From: Siderastrea radians
Taxonomy: Eukaryota > Cnidaria > Anthozoa > Scleractinia > Rhizangiidae
Direction: 5' to 3'
DNA length: 64,000 nt
NCBI GenBank assembly: GCA_964017195.1
Contig: OZ024891.1
Location: 9,833,182-9,897,181, forward strand
Under the pieces are notes generated by a model. That model made no database searches. It was not told where the DNA came from and saw only the letters and a program-made list of their open reading frames with translations. Made by a program: the position numbers and the translations under genes. Of this stretch, positions 44,201-54,833 are shown piece by piece; the stretch's first letter is position 1, and each line of letters opens with the position of its first letter.

Positions 44201-45754
44201 AATTAAAGCTTCGGCTACCTGTGATGACAGTAACTAAAACTGAATCCTTAAAAATAATCAATGAACGAATAGTGTTCACAGAAACACCAAAATCAAACTG
44301 ACCCGCTTTATCTCTTTCCCAAAAAGCTGTCGCATCTTGTTAAAAAAGCAATATTCCTTGCAATAGGTGTTCTAAAATGAACAAGGTATGTATATGCCTT
44401 GATATATTCATATCCTTTCACTGCCAGATTAATGCTGTTGTCAGAAAAACTAATTAGTCAAACCATTTACATTAGAGGCGGTCAGGAACGTAAACAACAG
44501 AACGTTTTAACTAATGGAAGCAGTTTTGTTCATGTATTTCTGCAAACTGAAGTACACGCACGCATATTTACATTTTGCAAGAAATGACCTGGAAACCGTG
44601 TAAACTTCTCTGGCCTATTTATATCTTTATTGTCGCACCAAACGATTCAAGAAAATTAAAATGAGAGGGTAGAAATGGTTAAGAACAGTGAAATTGGGGC
44701 AATGGTGTGCAAAGTCAGTTTCTATTTAAGAAAATTTTGGTTTGATGACCGCGTCCTTGTTCACCTCTAGTTCGCTAGTTTAAGACATGGTAGTGTTAAC
44801 TCATCCAGTATATCATAAAATTTTATGTGTTAAGAGTAAATTGACAAACAACAAAAGTTCAGAAATTGACAAATTAAATGAAACAAAATCCCATAAATCC
44901 CAGCGTTATAATGACTTTTTATATTTTACAGTTATATTTTACAGTTCTCTGCACAATAAATTTCTAAAAACGATCAGACCCATCTTTTCCAAAAAATAAT
45001 AATAATTCATTCTGGTCGCCATAGTAGTTATGACTTCCGTTATTTATTGTGTGTATTGTGTATTTTAAAAATGTTTGTTTCCTTTTGATAGAAACACAGT
45101 GGTATACAAATTTATTCCTTTCTTTCTCCTTTGTTTTCGGCTCAAATATGTGGCAAACACTCAATTTAACCAAAACAACAACGTTCCTTCAAAAATGTGC
45201 TTTCAGTGATATTTTAAATATGTACATTGTGAAGGCCCATGCTGGGGTTCCCTGTGGTCGAATACTCTAAACGAATATATGTATAGACTAAGTCCCATTT
45301 TTTCTTGTTAATACCTTTGGCATTTCAAAATCTTACGGTGGAGAAGTGACGTGATGTGATAACATTTTAAGATTGGTCGAGCAACACCATCTTCTAAATA
45401 ATGTAAAAATTACATCGGTACTAAGCAGATAATGCGTTTGAGAGGATTGTGTTCTTTTTCGATGTTTCCGTATTCACGGTTGTAGTGAAAGGGAAAGAAT
45501 GTATATAGTGAAATTGTGACAACCTTTATAGGAACGAAGCCTAACATCTACGCGTTAAAACGTTTGGGCACCTTAATCTATTTCCTCTGCCATGTTTAAA
45601 ATAAATAATCCGTAAATGATATAACAAGAAAATAAAACAATAACATCGTCCAAATATAACATTTCTGATTGAAAAAAAACTATACTATTGATTATAACTT
45701 ACCAATTCCAATTGACAATTGGATCAAGAAGGAAATTCGCAGCAGAGTGTCCAT
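38627..45754 (-). CDS. Gene A: secreted EGF plus four Tudor-like units
   Basis: Five exons join without a break: 45754-45703, 41781-41668, 41438-41304, 40166-39825 and 38982-38627, totalling 999 nt (332 aa). All introns are GT-AG and phase 1. The order is signal peptide (1-17, MDTLLRISFLIQLSIGI), truncated vWA start with DRSGS (18-55), EGF-like domain (56-100), Tudor-like units 1-2 (101-214) and units 3-4 (215-332). There is no transmembrane segment, so it is probably secreted. Tudor/DUF4537-type barrels are normally intracellular, so the architecture is unusual. The paralog is gene B on the opposite strand. Intron 3 holds a LINE fragment and microsatellites and intron 1 a foldback element. 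No orthologue name is recognised and the molecular function is unknown. Confidence 0.85.
39825..40166 (-). CDS. Gene A exon 4: Tudor-like units 1 and 2
   Basis: A 342-nt phase 1-1 exon between TGTTGTTCCAG and a consensus GTAAGT. It encodes VIARWTNNKYYGGNVVSKK, VMLENGHKITQ (the DDGD turn is replaced by ENGH), AQQIVAQRKGSIIYHVGFVT and YEVTFDDGDKDVYLLSELRI. A TTTC/GCCT microsatellite forms the pyrimidine-rich stretch just upstream of the acceptor. Confidence 0.85.
40198..40275. repeat. GAAA and CAGG/CAAG microsatellite
   Basis: (GAAA)n followed by mixed CAGG/CAAG units. On the gene A strand this is a long polypyrimidine run about 30 bp upstream of the exon 4 acceptor. Confidence 0.93.
40515..41070 (+). 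pseudogene. Non-LTR retrotransposon 3' end fragment
   Basis: The plus strand encodes the C-terminal tail typical of CR1/Jockey-group reverse transcriptases: ISRLDYCNSILYGLPKLEHE, KLQRVQNIVARLITGTSRKD, HITPLLKNLH, then after frame breaks RSSDRLLLQVPNVSTATYGQ and RTFSF. It is 5'-truncated, frameshifted, and antisense inside gene A intron 3. The TTA microsatellite at 41134 follows it and may derive from its tail. Confidence 0.8.
41134..41263. repeat. (TTA)n microsatellite
   Basis: A run of TTA units with scattered TTG and AAC changes. It produces long poly-Leu and poly-Asn frames that are not genes. Confidence 0.97.
41304..41438 (-). CDS. Gene A exon 3: EGF-like domain
   Basis: A 135-nt phase 1-1 exon between TTTTGTTTCCATAG and GGTAGCC. 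Six cysteines are in EGF spacing: YCEGWNPCENGGTC, then a 20-residue insert-like loop, then FKCICRFSYKGEFC. It is ten residues longer than the gene B EGF, mainly between Cys3 and Cys4. Confidence 0.87.
41668..41781 (-). CDS. Gene A exon 2: truncated vWA start
   Basis: A 114-nt phase 1-1 exon with a GTAAGT donor. It encodes LGKPSSNKRPMDTGLSLDRS then GSVGLSNFEIIKRMEID, matching the first 38 codons of gene C vWA exon 59847-59420. Only the DxSxS loop of the MIDAS is kept. Upstream, codons from ATG 41830 run in frame through the acceptor AG and read MKRLIPTLICFHLLYI, a signal-peptide-like alternative start. Confidence 0.8.
41942..42017. repeat. Tandem doublet in gene A intron 1
   Basis: Two adjacent units of about 37 bp reading GCTTCCCAGGAAGAGAGAAG then GGAAAAGCTCATAAAT. 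Confidence 0.88.
42018..43598. other. Gene A intron 1, 3' part
   Basis: AT-rich intronic DNA. Open frames near 42133-42500 (minus) and 42750-42971 (plus) have no recognisable domain. Confidence 0.4.
43599..44225. mobile_element. Foldback element in gene A intron 1
   Basis: Inverted arms of about 230 bp surround a loop of about 170 bp. The left arm has CACAGGTAGCC, GCAAAGGTTCACTCTCCGAG and AATTATGAAAGGTTATACAC; the right arm has the complementary GTGTATAACCTTTCATAATT, CTCGGAGAGCGAACCTTTGC and GGCTACCTGTG. It is non-coding and no target duplication was identified. Confidence 0.82.
45703..45754 (-). CDS. Gene A exon 1: signal peptide
   Basis: ATG followed by MDTLLRISFLIQLSIGI, a short n-region and a hydrophobic core, then a GTAAGT donor in phase 1. 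Joining to exon 2 creates an Ala-Leu-Gly after the core, a plausible cleavage region. The distance to exon 2 is 3.9 kb, so the link rests on phase and paralogy rather than adjacency. Confidence 0.68.
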
Positions 45755-45865
45755 CTTCACACTCAAAGCAAAATGTCCTGATTTGATAACACTAAGCCAC
45801 TTTTTAGGACCAATCTCTACATAATTTCCCATTTAAATTAGTTAAACTGTTGAAACCCAGTGGCA

Positions 45866-45878
45866 CCCTTTTATTAAT
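45866..45878 (-). promoter_or_regulatory. Possible TATA-like box of gene A
   Basis: TTAATAAAAGG on the minus strand lies about 110 bp upstream of the gene A start codon, with a possible initiation region about 30 bp downstream. This is weak evidence from sequence alone. Confidence 0.25.
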
Positions 45879-45899
45879 GAGTTGTCAAGAGCGTGAAAT

Positions 45900-47970
45900 A
45901 AATGCTATTGTTAAGTCTTTGTTTGTCATCATTTTAAACCATTAACAAATTCAATACTTTTGAGTTCTGATAATGTATACAATCATGGTGCGCAATTCTC
46001 TTGCACGTGAAAAGCGAATTTCCTAACTACCTTATCTACTCTATATCAAATTCTAATCACGCATCTTTTTGTGGTTTCTTTTCCAAACGTCTTTCGAAAA
46101 ATACCCGTCGTAGAAAAGCTGAAAATGATCTTTTTCGACGTTCTTTGTTACAGGAAGATAATGCATATTTTTTATATATTTCTGCTCGAGGCTAACGTTT
46201 TAAATATTTTACAGGCGTAAATAGAGGAAATTCTTTTCGAGTAAGATAAATGCACAAAGGACTTTTGTCCTTTAGCTCGCTTTCATTTTCCTCAAATCCA
46301 CTTGACGTTCATTTTACGGTTAATAGTTAGTACAATACTATAATGCAGAATTTTCTTTTGACTAAAAGTTTAAGTGGAGCAACTGCGTTAGAAGGGAAAA
46401 TAAATGTCGCGACCAATCCCCTTGTTTCAAATAAAGCTTCCAGTACTAATTCTCAGAGTTATATTTCCTACATTAGTTAGTTACGAAATGCTCTTTCGCA
46501 CAAATAATGCCGTTCTGTTTATGAGCTTTCCAAGTTTTATAAATATGTGTTTTGTTTTCGAGCATCCCATTAAAAAGGCATCTGGATGACGTCTTCCCGT
46601 CAGCAATAATGTCTTACGCTTTCAATATCAAGAAAAATTTTTTTCGAGGTGTTCCTTTTTTTATCACCAAGCACAAAATCAGTTTACACCACAACGGTTT
46701 AACGTAAGTTCTGATCAGGTGCACGAGCATGTGACTGTAGTGTGTTTGATTTATATTGGTTGAAATATCAGTACACAGTAAAAGCAGCAATTCTGCTTTT
46801 CAACGGATGTTCTAGACATTAAGAGAAACATTTTAAATGATACAGCTTTCGTCGTGCTGCGATAGCTAATTTTTTGAAGAATTAAGGCGGCGGTGTCAAT
46901 AACGGCAAGCTTCATTTCATTTTTTTTCTGACAAAGACGCAAATCATCCTAATGAATCTATGAAAACATAATAGAATGAAGAGTGTTTCCTACAAGTCAA
47001 AGTTCAACAGGTGAAAACCAAATCCCTTTATCGGGTCTTTGTTTTTTCAATACACGTGCTCGTATATCATGATCTAATGAAAGTCGCAATGTTAATGTAC
47101 AGTATTTACGCCCCTGTTTGAGTTAATGCACGCATATACATTTTTCAATTGCTCCACAACAGTGTGTAGAAAATTGTTTTCCATTATAAAAGTGAAATAC
47201 AAAACTGATAACGTTTGTACAAAAGTAATCAGAAACGTTCTTAAGTACAAATAGAGAATTTTATCTCTATCTTTCTTCAGTCTGTTTCAGCATACAAATT
47301 TGCATGAGTTTTTTATCGAAACATTGATACACCGATAGTAACCGGATAAGACCTTCCCGTTGGTGGTATCAGCGGAGCTCCTTTACGGACGGAGGCCGCA
47401 GAGCGGAGCATCATTGGTAAGGATATTTAGTAACCTACCGATCCGAGAAATTTTGGTTCTGACGTCAGCGTACGTCCGTCCACCCGTACAGACTCTAGGG
47501 GAGGGGGGGGGCAGTCCCAAGGCAAGGAGAATGCCATCTTTTCTTAGCGGAAAATCGCGCGGTGCTTTGAGCAATCAGCGTTTTTCTTGGCGGGAAATCG
47601 CATGACCATCGTCGCTTGTTAAAAAGAGGTTTTTAAACTTGATAAAAAATATCTAATGTCGATAGATTGAAAGAAAAAGTTTCAAAGAATACTCAGTTGT
47701 CTTTTTGGTGGAAGGCGAAAAGTTCAAGTTACGAAATTTGCCTTCGAGGACTTCATCTTTGTTGTCTGGGAATTCGGTCGGCACATCGCTTGAGTTCGCA
47801 ACATTTGGCAACGGTCCCGACGCCAAATACAGCAGAGCTAGTGCCTTTTGGTTTTTTCTGTCCACAACCATGATTTTTGCAGAGCTCCGAACATATTTTC
47901 TCAGCAAAAACACCAGCGTGTTTATGTCGATCGGCATGCATCTTGTCACAGGAAAAGAAATAATTATGTG
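45900..47970. other. Unassigned stretch upstream of gene A
   Basis: No supported gene. The open frames at 47360-47605 and 47653-48010 overlap on both strands without domain features. A G-run (GGGGAGGGGGGGGGC) lies near 47499. Confidence 0.35.
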
Positions 47971-48127
47971 TAATCAAATGGTGACGAGTGAAATTAGGAA
48001 ATAATTTCACGCGCGTTTTGTCAAAATTCTAATAATTTCCCGAGCCTTTAGGCGAGGGAAATTATTAAAATTTTGACAAAACGCAAGTGAAATTATTTCC
48101 TAATTTCACGAGTATACCATTTGATTA
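47971..48127. repeat. Near-perfect hairpin MITE
   Basis: Left arm TAATCAAATGGTGACGAGTG, AAATTAGGAAATAATTTCAC and GTTTTGTCAAAATT pairs with right arm AATTTTGACAAAAC, GTGAAATTATTTCCTAATTT and ACCATTTGATTA around a CCCGAGCCTTTAGGCGAGGG centre. Confidence 0.88.
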
Positions 48128-48132
48128 CCTAT

Positions 48133-48927
48133 TAATATCATGGGTGACAAATTACACTCACAATCGTGGGGTCTTGACTTGTTTATCGCATCGAGAACTC
48201 CTTGAGCATTGAAACGGTTTAACGGCTAAAGTTCACATTTTTCCGAGTGAAATAATGAAAAACTCTTGTGACAAGTTTTTACCACGCTTTGACGATTTCG
48301 TGTTTTTTGTAACCGACAGCAAAATACACCAGACTCTGAATTTTTACTTGAAAAGTACCAAAGCAAATCACTTGGCAAAGGTTATCCGCGTTTTATCCGG
48401 CAAATTCACTGAATCGTGCACTACGTTGCTCCATCGAGCAAGGCTCAGAAGGCTTCACAAATACATTCAAAATACGCACAGCAAACTTGTTTTAACGAAA
48501 GTAAACTTCGGAAGCAAATTTGTATTTAAAAACTGACCTTTATTCCATTCGAAGAAGTGCCCAAATCCACTGAATTACTTCTCTGAGTTCGCGGTCAATC
48601 ACTCGATCGCTGCAACTGGCTCGCCGTTCAAAAATTTTCGCTGTCACACTATCAAAAATAATCTCTTCTTTTTAATTCGCAGGTGATTTCTGAGAAGTTC
48701 AGTCAATTAAAAGTCAAAATTTACAGATTACCAATTGTGTCCTCAATGAATATTTCCAGAATTGCTGTAGTTCTGCACAAAACACTTTCATTATAACCTC
48801 AACGCCATCTTGGCGCTGGGCGATAGACCCGTTGCCATGGCAATTTTGTAATTTCACATGTGAAATTATAAATTAACGCTGAAATTTCGCGCCAAAATTA
48901 AGGAGTAATTTGTCACCCATGATATTA
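48133..48927. mobile_element. 795-bp MITE-like element
   Basis: The ends are inverted copies of a 23-bp sequence: TAATATCATGGGTGACAAAT plus TAC on the left and GTAATTTGTCACCCATGATA plus TTA on the right. An internal open frame (48255-48536) is lysine/histidine-rich and not recognised. It lies 5 bp from the hairpin MITE at 47971-48127. Confidence 0.8.
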
Positions 48928-48959
48928 GTAGTAAAATTAACTCGCGATTCTAGTGTTAG

Positions 48960-49005
48960 TTAGCGTGGCGTAGTGGTTGTCATGCCTGCCTGCGATTTTA
49001 ACGAC
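48960..49005 (+). repeat. Possible truncated SINE head
   Basis: AGCGTGGCGTAGTGGTTGTC resembles a tRNA D-arm with a polymerase III A-box. No B-box follows, so at most a 5' fragment of a tRNA-derived SINE is present. Confidence 0.3.
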
Positions 49006-49509
49006 TTGAATGAGAGTAATTTCAGAAATTTATAAAAACCAGAAAAATATGTGGAGCTCCGCTTTTAGGCTTAGCTAAATCTGTATACTATATCTCCCAG
49101 TTTCGATCTTTGCAACTGATGTATTTCTTCGAGCCGTAATTTTGTAGAGATAGATCAGTTATTCTTTTGTTACACATCCAAAAACTTTGCTGAAAATCTA
49201 TTTGTCCCTGTGTACTACTTTCTTTTGTATATTACTGTTCTATTAATAATTTAGATGCACTTTTTACTATATATGCCTCATGCTTGAATAAAATTATAAG
49301 GACGCTTCAATCGGTTCCTGGACGGAGCTGTGATAAAATATGTCGAGTTCATTTCCGAGTGACCTAACAATTTTAAAGATTGAATTTTTTTCTACATCGG
49401 AAGTCAGTTTCGAAACAAATGTAAATACGTAAATGCTGGATTTTTGTTTCGTTTTGTACTGTATTGTTTGTTTGTTATTGTTATTCAAGTCAAATATGAC
49501 TGAAGATAA

Positions 49510-50586
49510 ATGCAAACAACTTTGCGGCTTGTTTGTGGTCCTCAGACTGGGTCGAGGAATGGCGACGTGAAGAATGTGCTTATCTCCGCTCGCACAAAAT
49601 TCGCTATTTCTTCAAAGTTAATGGCGGAATCTTTGCTAAAATACGTAACAAAAAGAACGGACCGATCCTCCGACAGCTCGACCGATGGAAAAGTGGATTC
49701 TCCAGCAATGAAAAAAGTAAAAAGCACAAGCGATCCCGAGTCTTCGCCGCCACGGGATGAACAGGGCGAACATAATGAGGACAGCGACCTTGTGCTGACC
49801 GCGCTCGAACTAGCGGACGATCTTAGTGGAACTCTAAAATGCATCCTAGAAAAGTTCAAGAAGCTGGATACCATTGAATGCACCGTTAAAAAAATTGAAG
49901 GCAGCTTAGACAAACTAGAAGAAAGAACAGCGAAACTTGAAGAGCTTGAGAAGACGGCCAGAGAAGACATCGATAACCTAAAGACAAACCACATGCTTAT
50001 TGAAAAGAAACAAGATGACGCCAAAAAGGCCTTAGACAAAAGGATCAAAGGCATTGAAGGAAAAATAGCCGAATTAAAAGTCAAAGAGGGAGAAATTGAC
50101 CAAACTTTAAAAGACCTCAACACGAAAGATTTATACTTAGAAGCTTACTCGAGGCGCGAGAATATAAAATTTAACAACATCCCTGAATCTCCTTCGCCGA
50201 GAAATGGTTTAGAAGACACAGAAGAAGTGCTCAGATCCTTCCTGGAAAAGCAGCTGGGCTATCATGATGCAAGTTCTGTTGAGATTCAAAGAGTTCACTG
50301 ACTGGGGAGAAAGAAAGAAGATGGAGGATCGCGGCCAATTCTTGCCAGATTCCTTCGCTTCAAAGATTGCGAGAAAATTTTCGCTCTTGGCTCCCGTCTC
50401 AGAGATACGAACTTCCAGATATTTAAGGATCTCCCTCAAGAATTGGTGACAAGAAGACGTGCACAAATGGATACCTTCAAAAAGGCTAAACGAAATAATA
50501 TTCCCGTATCCTTTAGCAAATCGCAACCGGAAAAACTATATGTAAGAGGTAAACTTTGGCCAGTTGGCCAGGTGCTGGACATCTAA
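49510..50586 (+). pseudogene. L1-like LINE ORF1 (one premature stop)
   Basis: A single frame of 358 codons plus the terminal stop encodes a charged N-terminus, a long coiled coil (about residues 90-200, heptads in LEELEKTAREDIDNLKTNHM and similar), the L1 ORF1p-type LEAYSRRENIKFNNIPE motif, and a C-terminal domain with RPILARFLRFKDCEKIFALG and LPQELVTRRRAQMDTFKKA. It is broken only by TGA at 50299-50301, a position where a CpG transition from CGA would explain it. ORF1p of this kind binds RNA as a trimer in L1. ORF2 follows in the same orientation. Confidence 0.83.
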
Positions 50587-50646
50587 TGGAGCAAACTCCT
50601 CGTAAACCCTTTCTTTGTCCTTTTAGTCTTTGCTCTTTACCACCCT

Positions 50647-51410
50647 TGAGCTAAGACTTTTTTTGTCGCCACTTTTAACAAGGATATTGTAGAATTTTGC
50701 GAGCGGAGAGAGCTGCTGAAGAACATCGCAAAACCGAAAGCTCACTCTTAAACTAATTGCGTGTTTAACCTTCCTTAATTGTTGATTGTCTTTGTTCTGT
50801 ATGTTAGCGTTTTTTTCCTTGCTTCCAAGGTTTTTTTGCTCGTACGCTATGTGTAGCTTAAGTTTTTATTTATATTCCATTTGCAATTTTTCTGTTATTT
50901 ATTTTTTTCTGCAGCAAAGTTAATTTTGTCTTTCAATGGTTATATGCTAATGTCAAACCATGAATCTTAAAATAGCATCGCTTAACGTCAGGGGAATAGG
51001 AAATAACGCTAAAAGAAAAGAGGTGTTTAATTGGCTGAGATCAAAAAATTTTTCAGTATACATGCTGCAAGAAGTCCATTGTTCCGCTAACACAACAGAC
51101 ATATGGACTTGTGAATGGGGTTACAAAGCGCTGTTCAGTTGCTGCGCGAGTAACAAAGCAGGGGTTAGTATTCTCTTCAACGATACCTTTAATCTAAACA
51201 TTTTTAAAATTCTCCAAGACCCAGATGGTCGATTTATTATATGCGATATCGAAGCAGATGGAAAAATGTTGACCTTGGCCAACATCTACGCTCCTAATGA
51301 CGACGATTCCGATTTCTTTCACTCTTTTTTTGATCATCTTTCCAATTTTAAATGCGAAGAAGTTATAATTGGAGGTGATTTTAATTTAGTGCTAGATATT
51401 GAAAAAGCCT
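50647..51410 (+). repeat. 764-bp unit 1 of ORF2-start triplication
   Basis: It contains inter-ORF DNA and the first 150 codons of an ORF2 endonuclease (50960-51418, MNLKIASLNVRGIGNNAKRK to GGDFNLVLDIEK). It then jumps back to TTGAGCTAAGACTTTTTTT, so the frame ends ALS-stop. ATGs of the three units lie exactly 764 bp apart (50960, 51724, 52488). Confidence 0.93.
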
Positions 51411-52174
51411 TGAGCTAAGACTTTTTTTTCGCCACTTTTAACAAGGATATTGTAGAATTTTGCGAGCGGAGAGAGCTGCTGAAGAACATCGCAAAACCGA
51501 AAGCTCACTCTTAAACTAATTGCGTGTTTAACCTTCCTTAATTGTTGATTGTCTTTGTTCTGTATGTTAGCGTTTTTTTCCTTGCTTCCAAGGTTTTTTT
51601 GCTCGTACGCTATGTGTAGCTTAAGTTTTTATTTATATTCCATTTGCAATTTTTCTGTTATTTATTTTTTTCTGCAGCAAAGTTAATTTTGTCTTTCAAT
51701 GGTTATATGCTAATGTCAAACCATGAATCTTAAAATAGCATCGCTTAACGTCAGGGGAATAGGAAATAACGCTAAAAGAAAAGAGGTGTTTAATTGGCTG
51801 AGATCAAAAAATTTTTTCAGTATACATGCTGCAAGAAGTCCATTGTTCCGCTAACACAACAGACATATGGACTTGTGAATGGGGTTACAAAGCGCTGTTC
51901 AGTTGCTGCGCGAGTAACAAAGCAGGGGTTAGTATTCTCTTCAACAATAACTTAAATCTAAACATTTTTAAAATTCTCCAAGACCGAGATGGTCGATTTA
52001 TTATATGCGATATCGAAGCAGATGGAAAAATGTTGACCTTGGCCAACATCTACGCTCCTAATGACGACGATTCCGATTTCTTTCACTCTTTTTTTGATCA
52101 TCTTTCCAATTTTAAATGCGAAGAAGTTATAATTGGAGGTGATTTTAATTTAGTGCTAGATATTGAAAAAGCCT
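51411..52174 (+). repeat. 764-bp unit 2 of ORF2-start triplication
   Basis: A near-identical second unit. A one-base expansion of the A/T run near 51810 shifts its frame, so the endonuclease reads open only from 51826. It differs from units 1 and 3 by a handful of substitutions. Confidence 0.93.
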
Positions 52175-52487
52175 TGAGCTAAGACTTTTTTTTTCGCCAC
52201 TTTTAACAAGGATATTGTAGAATTTTGCGAGCGGAGAGAGCTGCTGAAGAACATCGCAAAACCGAAAGCTCACTCTTAAACTAATTGCGTGTTTAACCTT
52301 CCTTAATTGTTGATTGTCTTTGTTCTGTATGTTAGCGTTTTTTTCCTTGCTTCCAAGGTTTTTTTGCTCGTACGCTATGTGTAGCTTAAGTTTTTATTTA
52401 TATTCCATTTGCAATTTTTCTGTTATTTATTTTTTTCTGCAGCAAAGTTAATTTTGTCTTTCAATGGTTATATGCTAATGTCAAACC

Positions 52488-54833
52488 ATGAATCTTAAAA
52501 TAGCATCGCTTAACGTCAGGGGAATAGGAAATAACGCTAAAAGAAAAGAGGTGTTTAATTGGCTGAGATCAAAAAATTTTTCAGTATACATGCTGCAAGA
52601 AGTCCATTGTTCCGCTAACACAACAGACATATGGACTTGTGAATGGGGTTACAAAGCGCTGTTCAGTTGCTGCGCGAGTAACAAAGCAGGGGTTAGTATT
52701 CTCTTCAACAATAACTTTAATCTAAACATTTTTAAAATTCTCCAAGACCCAGATGGTCGATTTATTATATGCGATATCGAAGCAGATGGAAAAATGTTGA
52801 CCTTGGCCAACATCTACGCTCCTAATGACGACGATTCCGATTTCTTTCACTCTTTTTTTGATCATCTTTCCAATTTTAAATGCGAAGAAGTTATAATTGG
52901 AGGAGATTTTAATTTAGTGCTAGATATTGAAAAAGATAAAAAGAATGGTATAGCCAGAACACACCAAAATGCTCTAAAGGTAGTACAAGACGCGATGGAA
53001 GATCTTGAATTATGTGATATCTGGAGAATATATAATCCGGATACCAAAAGGTTTACCTGGCGACAGAGACCAGCAGAAATTCAATGTAGACTTGACTTCT
53101 TCTTGGTAAGCCAAACTACGCTTTGCAACTGCTCCGATGCGGATATCTTTCCAGGATTCAAAACGGACCACTCAATGATAACACTCAACCTATCCTTACA
53201 TTCAAACCCAAGGGGGGATGGTTTCTGGAAACTAAATACGTCCCTCCTAATCGATACAACCTTTGTGGAGAAAATAAAAGAAACGATACAAGAAACGGCT
53301 ACTGAATACAAAAATGATGAACTCGTCAATCCTGGGCTTCTGTGGGAGATGATAAAATTAAAAGTGCGTCAACAATCAATCGCTTATTCGGCATCTATAA
53401 AAAGAGCGAAAAAAAAGAAAAGAGGACGAATTAGAAAAAGAGATTTCAAATTTAGAGAAACAGATCGATAGTGCAACCGGCCCTGATGCCTTGAACCAAA
53501 ATGCAAATGAGAGAATGAAGGCCCTAAAAGAGGAACTTGAAAAAATCATTGAACATCGAACCAAAGGAGCCATTCTTCGGTCAAAGTCAAAGTGGTATAA
53601 CGAAGGTGAAAAGAACACAAAATACTTCCTCAGCCTGGAAAAGAGACTTTAAACAAGGAACGATAAGCCAATTAAAACTGGACGATAATACTCTTGTCAC
53701 TTCAGACAAGGAAATTTTATCAGAATGTGTATCCTTTTACAAAAATCTCTATGCTTCGAAAATAGAAAAATCCTCTCAATCCAATTTTTTCCAGCAAGAA
53801 AACGAAACTTCCTTAAGCTTTATGGATCAACAGGCTTGCGACGCTATCTTAACCGAAAAAGAATGCGCGGAAGCCTTAAAATGTATGGATTTAGAAAAAA
53901 CACCTGGCACCGACGGTCTTCCAGCTGAATTTTATAAATTAATCTGGAATGACATTTCTACTTATTTACTCTCCGCCCTCAACTTTGCCTTCGAGTCCGG
54001 CTGCCTATCCATTTCTCAAAGGCGCGGAATCATTAAACATATTCCAAAAAAAGACACAGAACCTTTTTTTATGAAAAATTGGCGTCCAATAACTCTGCTC
54101 AACACGGATTACAAAATCGCAGCAATGGCCATTGCAAACCGTCTATAGTCCGTAATTCCAAAACTTATAAATAATGATCAGACAGGCTTTATAAAAGGAA
54201 GGTTCATTGGTGAAAACATACGACTTATTGATGGCATCATCCAATACGCTGCACAACAAAATGTCCCAGGTCTCCTGCTTTTTATAGATTTTGAAAAAGC
54301 CTTCGATTGACTTGAATGGCCTTTCATCCTTGATACTTTGCGTTTCTCCGGCTTTGGTCCGTCAATTATTTAGTGGATCAAGACCTTTTACTGCAAAATT
54401 GAAAGCTGTATTCTTAACAATGGCTGGTCAAGTAACTTTTTCCAGCCTCAAAGGGGTGTTAGGCAGGGCTGTCCCCTTTCGCCATATTCATTTATTCTGG
54501 CAGCGGAGATGTTGGCCAAGACAATCCGGAGTAACTGGAGAATAAAAGGTATCTATGTAGATAAAAACGAAGTTAAGATAAGCCAATACGCGGATGATAC
54601 TACTCTTATCTTAGACGGGTCAAGGGAGTCCCTTGTCGCAGCCCTACAAACTTTAGAAGATTTCAGCAAGATCTCCGGCCTCAGGCTCAATGATAGTAAA
54701 ACGGAAGCTCTTTGGATCGGCTCTAAGACTGGGCAAGAAAAAATCTATTTACCAGGAAAGGACTTAAAATGGCAAAAATGCAAGGTAAAAGCACTTGGTC
54801 TATGGCTGTCAACCGAGCCAGACCTGGCGATGA
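52488..54833 (+). pseudogene. L1-like LINE ORF2: endonuclease and reverse transcriptase (decayed)
   Basis: The third unit continues into full ORF2. The APE-type endonuclease (52488 to about 53250) has SLNVRG, LQEVH, NIYAPND, GGDFN, TW, RLDFFLV and DHSM motifs. After frameshifts near 53410 and 53650, the RT runs in one frame from 53640: PGTDGLPAEFYK, NWRPITLLNTDYKI, DQTGFIKGRFIGENIRLIDG, LLLFIDFEKAFD (catalytic Asp), RGVRQGCPLSPYSFIL, ISQYADDTTLILDGS (catalytic Asp pair) and LRLNDSKTEALWIG. Stops interrupt it at 54146, 54308 and about 54373. Similarity ends after WLSTEPDLAMKL, so thumb and C-terminal regions are missing. The element is dead. L1/Tx1 group assignment is from motifs. Confidence 0.85.

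Noticed and set aside
47653..48010. Overlapping open frames on both strands as a gene
   Set aside because: Three frames are open on both strands with no domain, codon bias or splice signals, and they border a MITE.
53123..53329. Alternative frames over the LINE endonuclease
   Set aside because: They are shadows of the real ORF2 frame, which has the endonuclease motifs.
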